Shown piece by piece: positions 1-6,785 of a stretch of 60,407 nt of DNA (the first letter of the stretch is position 1; each line of letters opens with the position of its first letter). The stretch is taken from contig CALMVQ010000021.1 in assembly GCA_937873135.1 (NCBI GenBank), positions 1-60,407 of the forward strand, in the 5' to 3' direction. The notes below the pieces were generated by a model. It was not told where the DNA came from, made no database searches, and saw only the letters and a list, made by a program, of their open reading frames with translations. Origin of the DNA: an uncultured Scytonema sp. (GTDB lineage Bacteria; Cyanobacteriota; Cyanobacteriia; Cyanobacteriales; Nostocaceae). Position numbers and translations under genes: made by a program.

Positions 1-202
1 CCATCGATTTGGGGGCTTGAAACCGTTTTTTCTTTTTCTTTATGAGTGCCTTTTATAGCAACGGACAGGAAGCTTAGGACAATCATCAATTCACAATATA
101 CGCGCTTTGAAGGCGTCTACTGCCGACTTGTCCTAACGGCTTTGGCGACTGCTATAACTTTTAACTTTTGCCAAGTTCTGTCAATACTGACGTTTTTGTG
201 AC

Positions 203-345
203 TTATGTAGCAGAGGTTCTTGTGCCACAGTTATAGGCGCTTGGATGAACATCCGCAGGTAGCACTGCGCGAGTCCTTGCTCCACAGTTGTCACACACCA
301 ATTGGTGTAAGCGATGCTCTGCGACTATTAGTTTAATATAACCAT
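203..345 (-). pseudogene. IS66-type transposase remnant (zinc-binding segment)
   Basis: Read on the minus strand, about 45 codons encode EHRLHQLVCDNCGARTRAVL and end at TAA. The CxxC pair and the following TRA-L-P pattern resemble the zinc-binding N-terminal region of IS66 TnpC transposases. No start codon lies just upstream and the catalytic domain is absent, so this is a fragment. The rest of positions 1-677 shows no convincing gene. The assignment rests on recalled family motifs only. Confidence 0.4.
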
Positions 346-677
346 GCGAAAAATAGTTTCAACAAGCACCTCCCCACTATGACTGCCCAAGGGTACGAGG
401 AATTGGAAGCCATTCATAAGTGGATGACGATAGTGCAACAGCAGCAAGCTATTGAACACAAGGAACTTGGGTGAATTTCGGGATAATACAAGTTTTTGAT
501 AATACAACTTGAGTCGTAAGTGGAGTGTGAGTAGCATTCGCGCAGAAAACCGAGAGCAGCTCTGTTACATAAGTACTATTTAGGTAAAAATCAAGAGCGC
601 TCTCCTCATGGCGATCGCCTTGGCTCCATCTGGTCAACACAGTCAAAATAATTCGTAATTGATAATTTGTAATTAAA

Positions 678-701
678 GCCACCCTACTACAGTAGGGTGG
701 C
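678..701 (-). terminator. Hairpin terminator downstream of the NADAR gene
   Basis: A perfect 10-bp stem (GCCACCCTAC / GTAGGGTGGC) with a 4-nt loop starts 19 bp after the stop codon of the minus-strand NADAR gene. In the direction of transcription it is followed by TTTAATT, a weak T-tract. It is probably an intrinsic terminator. Confidence 0.6.
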
Positions 702-720
702 TGGGCATATCTTAAAACAC

Positions 721-1155
721 CTAGCCACTCAGCTCAGCTCGCACCCGTTGCAAAATTTTACCTAGCTTGTTGAGCCCCGTGCCATCTTTGCCACAGCCCC
801 AGTAGTAATCTCCCGGTGCATTCTCTACTATTTCTTCAATCCCTGTAGAAAGCAATAACTCCCGAATATCTTTATGCGTTTGAAATTTTTTTAGTACCGC
901 CCGGTACATCACCTCATCTTTGACTTGCTCCCAATCTGCACGGATTGGTAATTCTCTACTGCGTCCCAAACTAGCAGCTTCTTTTGCTGAGTGAGCATTG
1001 CGAATCTTCTGTTGGTAAGCAGCATCCTCAAATTTCTGTGCTTGAAAGTAATGTTCTGTTGTTGCCCACCACAGACCATCCATTTCAACTCCATGTCTAG
1101 AGAAGTTAGAGAATGCACCCCAGGTATCAATTGTTGAGTAAAAATAAATCGTCAT
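721..1155 (-). CDS. NADAR (YbiA/RibX-like) family protein
   Basis: This 144-residue protein has the pattern of the NADAR family: an N-terminal aromatic segment with FSNF, the WWATTEHYFQAQKF block (about residues 29-42), an RADWEQVKDEVMYRAVLKKF block and a C-terminal YWGCGKDGTGLNKLGKIL motif. The length is that of a single-domain YbiA-type enzyme. Known members hydrolyse N-glycosidic bonds, either in unstable riboflavin-pathway intermediates or in ADP-ribosyl-guanine of DNA. Which substrate applies here cannot be read from sequence, and no DarT or riboflavin gene is adjacent. The start is the ATG at 1155, with only a weak AGG upstream. A hairpin terminator follows the stop. The gene stands alone among remnants. 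Confidence 0.85.
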   Translation of the reverse strand: MTIYFYSTIDTWGAFSNFSRHGVEMDGLWWATTEHYFQAQKFEDAAYQQKIRNAHSAKEAASLGRSRELPIRADWEQVKDEVMYRAVLKKFQTHKDIRELLLSTGIEEIVENAPGDYYWGCGKDGTGLNKLGKILQRVRAELSG

Positions 1156-1446
1156 TGCCTAAAAAATATAACACCACACTGCTTTAACAGCAGGCTTAGT
1201 ACAAAAGGAACTACACACAAGACTACCCCGATTACTAATAAGTCAAGTTTCTCCGTGCTAATTGCTCTAAGTATTCACGCTAAGAAATGGCAGTGCAGTT
1301 GTCTTTTGACGCTATGTTTGTAGAGCGAGCGGACATCGCAATCCGAGGGCAGCACTCTCAATACCGTTCGGTTAAGACATCTCTTCGTTGAGGCAGCAGG
1401 GGGGCAGAGGTGCTGGGGGGCAGAGGAGAAGAAGAGTCAATGGACC

Positions 1447-1731
1447 TTACTTAGTAGAAGCGAGAATAGCTTCTTTGATTACGACACTAGTATAATCAGG
1501 CACGACAAACAGCCCGTTGTTGTTTCCACTACCACTCTGCTGTCCTAACCCACTCGAAATGGTGTACTTATTAGTAATACTTGGTGTATTAATAGAGGCT
1601 TGAAAATCTTCATACGCAGCCCCACCCACGACTTTCAAAAGTTCTTCATTGGACAGTTCCTCAACGCCCGTAGACTCAAAGAAGTTTTCAGGATTTGACT
1701 GATTACCCGACTGAATAAAATTGCTGCTCAT
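1447..1731 (-). CDS. Double-glycine leader peptide A (candidate RiPP/bacteriocin precursor)
   Basis: Starting at the ATG at 1731, this encodes 94 residues beginning MSSNFIQSG. The longer ATG at 1752 is rejected because the region upstream of 1731 aligns with the region upstream of the neighbouring paralogue's ATG. Residues 25-37 read ELSNEELLKVVGG, the classic double-glycine leader end recognised by C39-peptidase exporters. The predicted core of about 57 residues is Ser/Gly/Asn-rich (SSGLGQQSGSGNNNGLF) and has no cysteine, so lanthionine-type modification is unlikely. It sits about 285 bp downstream of a second leader peptide with a near-identical upstream region. No maturase or C39 transporter is visible in the window. 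The precursor-like leader is seen directly; the function is inferred. Confidence 0.65.
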   Translation of the reverse strand: MSSNFIQSGNQSNPENFFESTGVEELSNEELLKVVGGAAYEDFQASINTPSITNKYTISSGLGQQSGSGNNNGLFVVPDYTSVVIKEAILASTK

Positions 1732-1830
1732 AAAAATACTCACTAAATACAAGCAATTAATATCAGGTTTGTAGCAATATGTCTAAGTGTCTTTTAAAAT
1801 ATAATACTTTTCCTACTTTTCCTACTTCTT
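1732..1830 (-). promoter_or_regulatory. Duplicated upstream region of leader peptide A
   Basis: The approximately 95 bp upstream of peptide A match, at roughly 80% by eye, the bases upstream of peptide B (2197-2295). Read on the minus strand, both contain a tandem AGTAGGAAAA-type repeat (1805-1827 here) followed by an AT-rich block resembling a -10 element. Conservation of non-coding DNA between divergent paralogues suggests shared promoter or regulator sites. Confidence 0.5.
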
Positions 1831-1831
1831 G

Positions 1832-1936
1832 CTACTTAACCGTTTCTGCGTCGGTCATAGAATCATACCCCTGAATTTTCAAGCCTGTGTAGTACGGCTT
1901 TAAACCTTGCTGTCCAATGGTTTCATAGTGATGTCG
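1832..1936 (-). pseudogene. Unidentified coding remnant between the leader peptides
   Basis: A minus-strand frame of about 33 codons ending at TAG (1834-1832) reads YETIGQQGLKPYYTGLKIQG and continues YDSMTDAETVK. It looks like the C-terminus of a real protein: residue use is balanced and there is no low-complexity bias. It is closed upstream by an in-frame stop and has no ATG. The family is not recognised. It may be what is left of a third gene in this small cluster. Confidence 0.25.
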
Positions 1937-2016
1937 TCATACGCTAAAAAACCCACAACCTAAGCTGTGAGGTTCTTTCGCTGATTCTATGGGTTGTAGC
2001 GGGCAATCGGTTCTAA

Positions 2017-2196
2017 CTATACTAAACCAAGCAAATCAAGACCAAGAAGACCTTTCTTTTTTAGACCTGCACCACCATTTACTGATGCTAATTCTTTATC
2101 AGAAAGTTCGTTTGAGTCATCACAAACTGATAGTGTTTGGTTTACTTGTACTGGTTCCTGAGCCTGTTGCAAGTCGCTTCTTGTGTTATTGGTCAT
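2017..2196 (-). CDS. Double-glycine leader peptide B with short cationic core
   Basis: The ATG at 2196 opens a 59-codon frame ending at TAG (2019-2017). The protein starts MTNNTRSDLQQ. It carries ELSDKELASVNGG at residues 30-42, matching a double-glycine export leader, and ends with the 17-residue core AGLKKKGLLGLDLLGLV. Three lysines followed by a Leu/Gly-rich amphipathic stretch are typical of small membrane-active peptides. The leader resembles that of the neighbouring peptide A although the cores differ completely. The gene is too short for routine ORF calling. No processing transporter lies nearby, so secretion would depend on genes elsewhere. The leader is seen directly; antimicrobial or signalling activity is inference. 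Confidence 0.65.
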   Translation of the reverse strand: MTNNTRSDLQQAQEPVQVNQTLSVCDDSNELSDKELASVNGGAGLKKKGLLGLDLLGLV

Positions 2197-2295
2197 AAAA
2201 ATTACTCACTAAGTACAACCAACTAATATCAAGTTTTTAGCATTATGTCTAGGTGTTTTTAAAAATATAGTACTTTTCCTACTTTTCCTACTTAA
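2197..2295 (-). promoter_or_regulatory. Duplicated upstream region of leader peptide B
   Basis: This is the counterpart of 1732-1830, with the same tandem AGTAGGAAAA-type repeat (2271-2293), the same AT-rich block and the same ACTCACTAA-type segment next to the ATG. It supports co-regulation of the two peptide genes and fixes both starts. Confidence 0.5.
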
Positions 2296-2368
2296 GTACA
2301 AATATCTTCAGCGTATTTTCCGACTTTACTTATGAGAATCAAGCTTGCCAGAAACCTTATTCCCATAA

Positions 2369-2593
2369 CTAAAACCCCACAACATAGGCTGCTGATTCCC
2401 CCAAAATCTTCTGCTCAAGCTTTTCTAAGCGCTTTGCTAAGTCTGTAACATGAATAGGCGTCTCGTCCTTCAGGTATTGCTCAATCATTTCCAAGACTAC
2501 GTCAGTAACTTTTTTGCCTTGGCTTTCCACCTTTTTCTGAAAAGCGTCTTTTTTTTCTGGGGGTATTCGGACATTAATTCTACTTTCTTTCAT
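2369..2593 (-). CDS. Small ribbon-helix-helix DNA-binding protein
   Basis: This 74-residue protein begins MKESRINVRIPPEKKDAF. The alternating strand RINVRIP followed by two predicted helices (KKDAFQKKVESQGK and VTDVVLEMIEQYLKD) is the arrangement of MetJ/Arc (CopG-like) repressors. The C-terminal half contains a short heptad-like segment (DLAKRLEKLEQKIL) that could mediate oligomerisation. Such proteins act as antitoxins, plasmid copy-number or partition regulators, or autorepressors. No toxin gene is visible next to it. About 100 bp upstream lies a perfect palindrome, a plausible autoregulatory operator. Confidence 0.6.
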   Translation of the reverse strand: MKESRINVRIPPEKKDAFQKKVESQGKKVTDVVLEMIEQYLKDETPIHVTDLAKRLEKLEQKILGESAAYVVGF

Positions 2594-2652
2594 ATAAAAA
2601 CCATATCGATAAATTACAAGCGTGTTAATTCAAGGCTACCAATTAACCTACT

Positions 2653-2731
2653 GGGATAACAACTGTAGCTCTCGCCTTTATTTTTGTATTCTTCTTTGTT
2701 ATCCCATATTGGTTGACATATGGGATAACAA
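2653..2731. promoter_or_regulatory. Perfect palindromic operator with extra half-site
   Basis: TTGTTATCCCATAT (2696-2709) and its exact complement ATATGGGATAACAA (2718-2731) form 14-bp arms around an 8-bp spacer. A further half-site TGGGATAACAA lies at 2652-2662. The arrangement is upstream of the RHH gene on the minus strand. A pair of arms plus a spaced half-site is typical of cooperative repressor binding. The bound protein is not known; the adjacent RHH protein is the first candidate. Confidence 0.6.
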
Positions 2732-2889
2732 GAGGAGAAATTGAATATAGACAAAACAATTATGCGATCGCCTACCGTGGAAAGTTAGCGATGCCCTTGG
2801 CAGCGGCTTAAGCCGTATCGTATGAGTGAAATCCGTTCACTTACAGGATTTTCAATCTATGCTACAACATTCTCTGCCCGTCAGCATTG

Positions 2890-3033
2890 ACGAGCAAACC
2901 CCAAGCGCAAGCCGAGCTAAACGCATACATTGGTGCCCAAGCTCAAGCCATAGCACCAGAAATTGAAATCGACTCGGTGGTTGATCGCGACTTTGGAACA
3001 CCTCAAACAGAAGGTAGGTTTGGATGCACATAA
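2890..3033 (+). pseudogene. Unidentified coding remnant
   Basis: A plus-strand frame without a start codon reads AQAELNAYIGAQAQAIAPEI, continues through a VVDRDFGTPQ segment and ends at TAA (3031-3033). Residue use looks protein-like, but the frame is closed on both sides and the family is not recognised. It is probably a relic. The surrounding 2746-3065 shows no other gene. Confidence 0.25.
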
Positions 3034-3065
3034 TCAGTTTTCTGTCAATGCGTAAGTCCTAAGTT

Positions 3066-3266
3066 ACCAGCCCTTTCAAGGTGAACGTTGGTACTATATA
3101 AAAATCATGTTTTTAACCCGAATTTGGGATTTTGGCGATCGCTATCGCTTAATTTACAGTCCAAAAATCAGGAGTTTAATACATAGATTTTTTATTCAAT
3201 TCCAGAAGATGGCTGAAATGCTGCACAAATCGTGATAGTACATATGCTCACCTTGAAAGGGCTGGT
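3066..3266. repeat. MITE-like element with 19-bp terminal inverted repeats
   Basis: ACCAGCCCTTTCAAGGTGA at 3066-3084 is repeated exactly in inverted orientation at 3248-3266, enclosing 201 bp with no coding capacity. The left end abuts TGCGTAAGTCCTAAG, a motif also found at the ends of the element at 13746-13948. Target duplications are not clear. Confidence 0.65.
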
Positions 3267-3529
3267 CCTATAGCCATAAATTTGACCTCAAAGAATTCGC
3301 CAACAAAGTCATGATCTTCGCGAACAAGCTTCTTTTTGTTCACAGTTGAATAGATTAAACTCACGACACACTAACTGTTAACAGTGCCTCGTTCTACGGA
3401 CAGCTATATTGTATCCAGAAGACTTTGCCTCAATGTAAAGTTGTGTTTATTCATGTCAACTTACTTATCCCAAAAGTGCATAAGTCGATTTTGCCTATAT
3501 CTATATAATCATAATTCAAATGAAGTTAT

Positions 3530-3617
3530 TACCAATTCAAAACTGGGACATTTTTATGGAACTGATTTATCTGAAGATGACAAAAAAGCATTGATTGACT
3601 ATCTAAAAAGCTTGTAA
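3530..3617 (+). pseudogene. C-terminal remnant resembling a c-type cytochrome
   Basis: The last codons before TAA read GHFYGTDLSEDDKKALIDYL followed by KSL. This matches the usual C-terminal helix of diheme and monoheme cytochrome c domains (G-TDLS-xxDKxALIxYLK-L). The heme-binding CxxCH is not present in this frame upstream, and the preceding residues look random. It is probably the surviving 3' end of a lost gene. Confidence 0.4.
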
Positions 3618-3683
3618 ATCTGATTCTGTTGAATCTTTTCTCACGTACATATATTCATTGTCCATTTATGAGAAGGTGTTCCA

Positions 3684-3825
3684 ATGGCTACTGACTATAT
3701 TCTATTTATACACGGCGTTAATACGCGCGAGGTGCGTGAACAACCTGAATACGCCGATTCACTGTTCAAACTCATTCAAAAAACTGTCTTTGATCGCAAA
3801 CCAGACGTCCAGAAGATAGTTTTTT
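3684..3825 (+). pseudogene. 5' fragment of an alpha/beta-hydrolase-like gene
   Basis: The ATG at 3684 opens MATDYILFIHGVNTREV. The DYILFIHGVNTR strand-turn is typical of the oxyanion-hole region of lipase-like alpha/beta hydrolases. After about 47 residues the sequence runs directly into a TnpB fragment in another frame, so the nucleophile Ser and the Asp/His are missing. It is evidently cut by the IS200/IS605-type insertion or a deletion at its edge. Confidence 0.5.
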
Positions 3826-4258
3826 GGATGCAGGGTTCGGACAGTTTGTTGATATTTTGTCTTACATAGTCGAGAAAACTGGGGGGCAAGTTATCAAGGT
3901 AAAACCAAACTATACGAGCCAAATTTGTTGCAATTGTGATGCCTATACGCCTAAAGAGTTGTCAGATCGGATTCACGATTGTAAAGCGTGCAATGTTGGC
4001 ATTATAAACCGTGATATCAATGCGGCAGTCAACATAAAACGAGTTGGATTGGGAGTTTTTCCAACTATAAAAAGCCGTCGGGGGAAATTGATAATAGAGT
4101 CTGACGCCGGAGTACCGGCTAACGCTGACGCCGGAGTACCGGCTAACGCTGACGCCGGAGTACCGGCTAACGCTTCGCTAACGCTAACGCTATCGGGTTC
4201 TATGAGTACCCTTCAGGAAATTCGGGAATTAACCCGAAGCCTACAGCGTACCGCCTAG
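3824..4258 (+). pseudogene. TnpB (IS200/IS605-type) C-terminal fragment
   Basis: The frame encodes the C-terminal third of a TnpB RNA-guided nuclease. It has GFGQFVDILSYI, a zinc finger with CCNC (about residues 43-46) and a later CKAC pair, then NRDINAAVNI, which carries the last RuvC aspartate. The N-terminal domains and the first two catalytic acidic residues are gone, so the protein would be inactive. Downstream of the finger the frame runs into three copies of an eight-residue repeat (DAGVPANA). The element's right end hairpins follow. The left junction lies inside a hydrolase gene. Confidence 0.75.
4103..4174 (+). repeat. Three tandem copies of a 24-bp repeat
   Basis: Three exact consecutive 24-bp copies beginning GACGCCGGAGTACCGGC encode DAGVPANA three times. 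They are followed by a degenerate CGCTAACGCTAACGCT tail. The unit contains CCGGAGTACCGG, also seen near 8870. This resembles the short tandem repeats common in Nostocales genomes. Confidence 0.85.
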
Positions 4259-4271
4259 CAGTCGCTGTAGG
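4219..4271 (+). ncRNA. Right-end hairpins of the TnpB element (possible omega-RNA 3' scaffold)
   Basis: Two stem-loops follow one another: TTCGGG-N6-CCCGAA (4219-4237 approximately) and CCTACAGCG (4240-4248) with CGCTGTAGG (4263-4271). In IS200/IS605 elements the transcript over the tnpB 3' end and right end forms the guide scaffold and the guide lies just beyond. The structure is seen; RNA function is inferred and the nuclease itself is broken. Confidence 0.4.
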
Positions 4272-4304
4272 TACTTCACTTCAAACAATGAATGTGCGAT
4301 CATT

Positions 4305-4925
4305 ATGCTTAGAAACTTGAGAATACTGACACAGCCAGCGATTATTGCGAGTGCGATCGCCACAGTATTTCTGTTCGGGATTCAGCGGTTGGGAGTGCTA
4401 GAACCTATAGAATTGAAGGTTTTTGACCAGATGCTCCTTCTTCGTACCGATTTGAGTCCAGATCCTCGCATCTTGGTTGTTGGAGTCAGTGAAAAAGATT
4501 TGCAAAAATTGCAGCAATGGCCTTTACCTGGGAAAATTCTTGATCGCCTGTTCAGTAAACTAGAGCAATATCAACCGCGAGTGATCGGTTTGGATATTTT
4601 TCGGGACTTACGAGTCGAGCCGGGTCATGATCAGCTATTGAAACATTTACAACAGAGCGATCGCATTATTTCTGTCTGTAAGTATTCTGATTCTGTTAAT
4701 TCCCCCACGCCACCGCCTACGGGAATAGAACCAGAGCAAGTGGGATTTAGTGATATCGTCACGGACACAGATGATATTGTTCGTCGAAATCTCCTGTTGC
4801 TCAAGCCTGAATCTGGTTCACCTTGTGCAACTCCTTACTCTCTTGGCTTACAAGTCGTACTGCACTACCTGGGAAACGTCCAACCAAAATTTTCTTCTGC
4901 TCAGGGAGAATTTCAAATTCAGTAA
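4305..4925 (+). pseudogene. CHASE2-domain protein, truncated by IS insertion
   Basis: The 206-residue frame has an N-terminal membrane segment (about residues 12-30) followed by a CHASE2 extracellular sensor start: FDQMLLLRTDLSPDPRILVV, then VIGLDIFRDL and GFSDIVTDTDDIVRR. Complete cyanobacterial CHASE2 proteins continue with more sensor domain, further membrane helices and often an effector domain. Here the frame stops at a TAA inside the terminal repeat of the insertion sequence that begins at 4920. No continuation is found on the far side of the element, so the rest of the gene has been lost. Confidence 0.7.
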
Positions 4926-6370
4926 ACCAAAAAGTTTTTCCTCCAAGGGCGATCGCTAAAGTTTTTGTAGTCTACGATACTAGTTGAGGCTCAATTCTTT
5001 AACCAACAGACCGGATATAGATTATGATTACTTATGTAATACTGATTAATAATCTGTTGATACTAACCCGATGGAAGATAAATACCTTCAACAACTTGAT
5101 ATTTACGCTCAACTGCTTGACTTAAAAACGCTAACATCTGTTTAAGCCCGAAAAGTTTACGATAAATTAACCGACCACCTCTTCTTTTTTGACTAATTTT
5201 GAGCCAAAGGAGATTAATCCAAATATTAACGAGAAGAAAAGATATACCAACAAATAGTAATCTCAAAACTGGATTTTTATTATTGGTTCTAATCCGACAG
5301 ATATTTTTCAGACGATAGCACCTTCCTGCTCCAAATCTTTTTCGATAGTCTTGGTGGATGTAAGATAAACTTGTTTTTACCTTATGGATGACATAAGTAA
5401 AGTATTCAACTCCAAATTTTCCCCGCTGACCCTTTCTATATTTACAGATAATCCCTAAATCAAATGTGACTGAATCATCTTTTTCTCTGGTCATTGTATA
5501 AGTTGTTTTATAACTCTTTTTTCCTTTTAAAAATTGTTTTATCCCTCCTTGTTTTCCTCTTCTGATAGCGGGCATAAGAAATGGAATATCCAATGCTTGT
5601 AACCATCGGATAACAGTAGTACTAAAGAATCCTCTGTCTAAATAAAGTTTTTTTACTTTTATTTTTAAGTCAGAAAGTGACGCTAATAAATAAGTAATAA
5701 TAGCGACGCTGGTATCCCAGCAACGAACACCTCTTATTGCCAGGGTTACACGCTTTCCTTTAGTAAGAACATATAAGGTAGCGTAGGCATAAAATGAGCA
5801 AGTACCAGATTTAGCTTGGCTTCGATATATGTATGGTAATTCTTCATTTGTTGGTTTTCCATAGTAGGGAATTAAATTTAAATCAATCGCAATCTTTAAA
5901 CAACCTTTTTTTATTCCCGTCGGTATTCTGCTTTTCAATGCTTGATTTATTTTGGCTTCTAATTCCTCAAAATTATTGATTTTATCGAGGTGATATCTAA
6001 TATCATTCGCTGTTGGAATTTTCTTGAAAATTTTAGCTGTATTCTCAATACTATCTTGACTGCTCGCTGCTTTAACCAGAATCTCAAACAAAGTTTTTTG
6101 GTCACATGCTCCTTGGGTTTCAATGGAAATATTTTCCGACAAGCATTCAAGAACCTCATCCAGCGTTTCTGAGTCTGTTAGAGCCAATTTTTCTGATAAG
6201 AAAATCAATTGATTTTAGCCAATATGCTACACACTACTTTCATCATTTCATTTTTTGAAACGGCTTAAAGCATGATAAGCATTACTAATTAATAAAGTAG
6301 CATATAGCACTTTAACCACGTAACTAATTATTAGCGATCGCCCTTGGAGGAAAAACTTTTTGGTTTACTG
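4920..6370 (-). mobile_element. ISH3-like insertion sequence with 40-bp inverted ends
   Basis: The element is 1451 bp long. Its ends are exact inverted copies of a 40-bp sequence (4920-4959 and 6331-6370) beginning CAGTAAACCAAAAAG and containing GCGATCGC. It encodes one transposase. Flanks differ (AAATT on the left, ACGTT on the right), so no target duplication is visible. Each side is a different truncated gene, which points to recombination or deletion after insertion. A diverged solitary copy of the end occurs at 18768-18807. Confidence 0.7.
5063..6208 (-). CDS. ISH3-like DDE transposase
   Basis: This 381-residue transposase has IAIDLNLIPYYG (first catalytic Asp region, near residue 110), KLYLDRGFFS (second Asp, near 190) and a basic C-terminal region ending in a hydrophobic helix (LRLLFVGISFLLVNIWINLL). 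This order and the length fit the ISH3 group related to IS4. The frame is intact, so the protein could still be active. It fills most of the insertion sequence on the minus strand. Confidence 0.75.
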   Translation of the reverse strand: MIFLSEKLALTDSETLDEVLECLSENISIETQGACDQKTLFEILVKAASSQDSIENTAKIFKKIPTANDIRYHLDKINNFEELEAKINQALKSRIPTGIKKGCLKIAIDLNLIPYYGKPTNEELPYIYRSQAKSGTCSFYAYATLYVLTKGKRVTLAIRGVRCWDTSVAIITYLLASLSDLKIKVKKLYLDRGFFSTTVIRWLQALDIPFLMPAIRRGKQGGIKQFLKGKKSYKTTYTMTREKDDSVTFDLGIICKYRKGQRGKFGVEYFTYVIHKVKTSLSYIHQDYRKRFGAGRCYRLKNICRIRTNNKNPVLRLLFVGISFLLVNIWINLLWLKISQKRRGGRLIYRKLFGLKQMLAFLSQAVERKYQVVEGIYLPSG

Positions 6371-6785
6371 ACGTTGGATGTGCTACTGTCGTCAGCGAAG
6401 GATCATTTGCAGGTGTCAGTGGTGTTGGTGGCTCTCCTTTGTCTACACAAGATAAACCCCTTGATGCTGATGATTCGCGCCTACCAGGTTCTCCTATTTT
6501 AGAAACAAAAGCTAGACTGGCTTGACGACGATTTTGAATATAACTTTGAACGTTATTAACTGCTGTACTGGCGTAGCGATCACCAGGACGTTCGTGTAGT
6601 GCCTGCTTAAAATAGCTCAAAGCACTGGGATAGTTTCTTTGGGCGGTTGCCGCATAACCAAGTTGCATGTGTTGATCGTAGGCGGACGTTGTTTGAGCTA
6701 ACACAACCTGAGGTGGGTTAACACATAATAAGAAAGCTAGTAGTAAGAATACAGACAGATATCTCACCCAGAATGTTTTTTTCAT
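6324..6785 (-). pseudogene. Secreted TPR / DUF928-like protein, truncated
   Basis: The protein starts with a clear signal peptide (lysines, then LSVFLLLAFLLCVNPP and a cleavage-like VLAQ at about residues 28-31). A TPR follows (LGYAATAQRNYPSALSYFKQ), then GEPGRRESSASRG, which resembles the start of the DUF928 domain common in cyanobacteria. After TTVAHPTS the reading frame enters the insertion sequence's terminal repeat, which supplies the last 14 or so residues and the stop. DUF928 and CHASE2 genes often neighbour one another in cyanobacteria, so this and the truncated CHASE2 gene are probably remnants of one locus split by the insertion sequence. Confidence 0.6.

Noticed and set aside
328-682. 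Two minus-strand ORFs of 69 and 77 codons near the left edge
   Set aside because: They overlap each other in different frames, have biased composition and run into the IS66-like relic in a third frame. No ribosome-binding site or motif is seen.
1989-2198. Plus-strand 69-codon ORF over leader peptide B
   Set aside because: It is the antisense shadow of the double-glycine peptide gene, whose leader motif and paralogous upstream region favour the minus strand.
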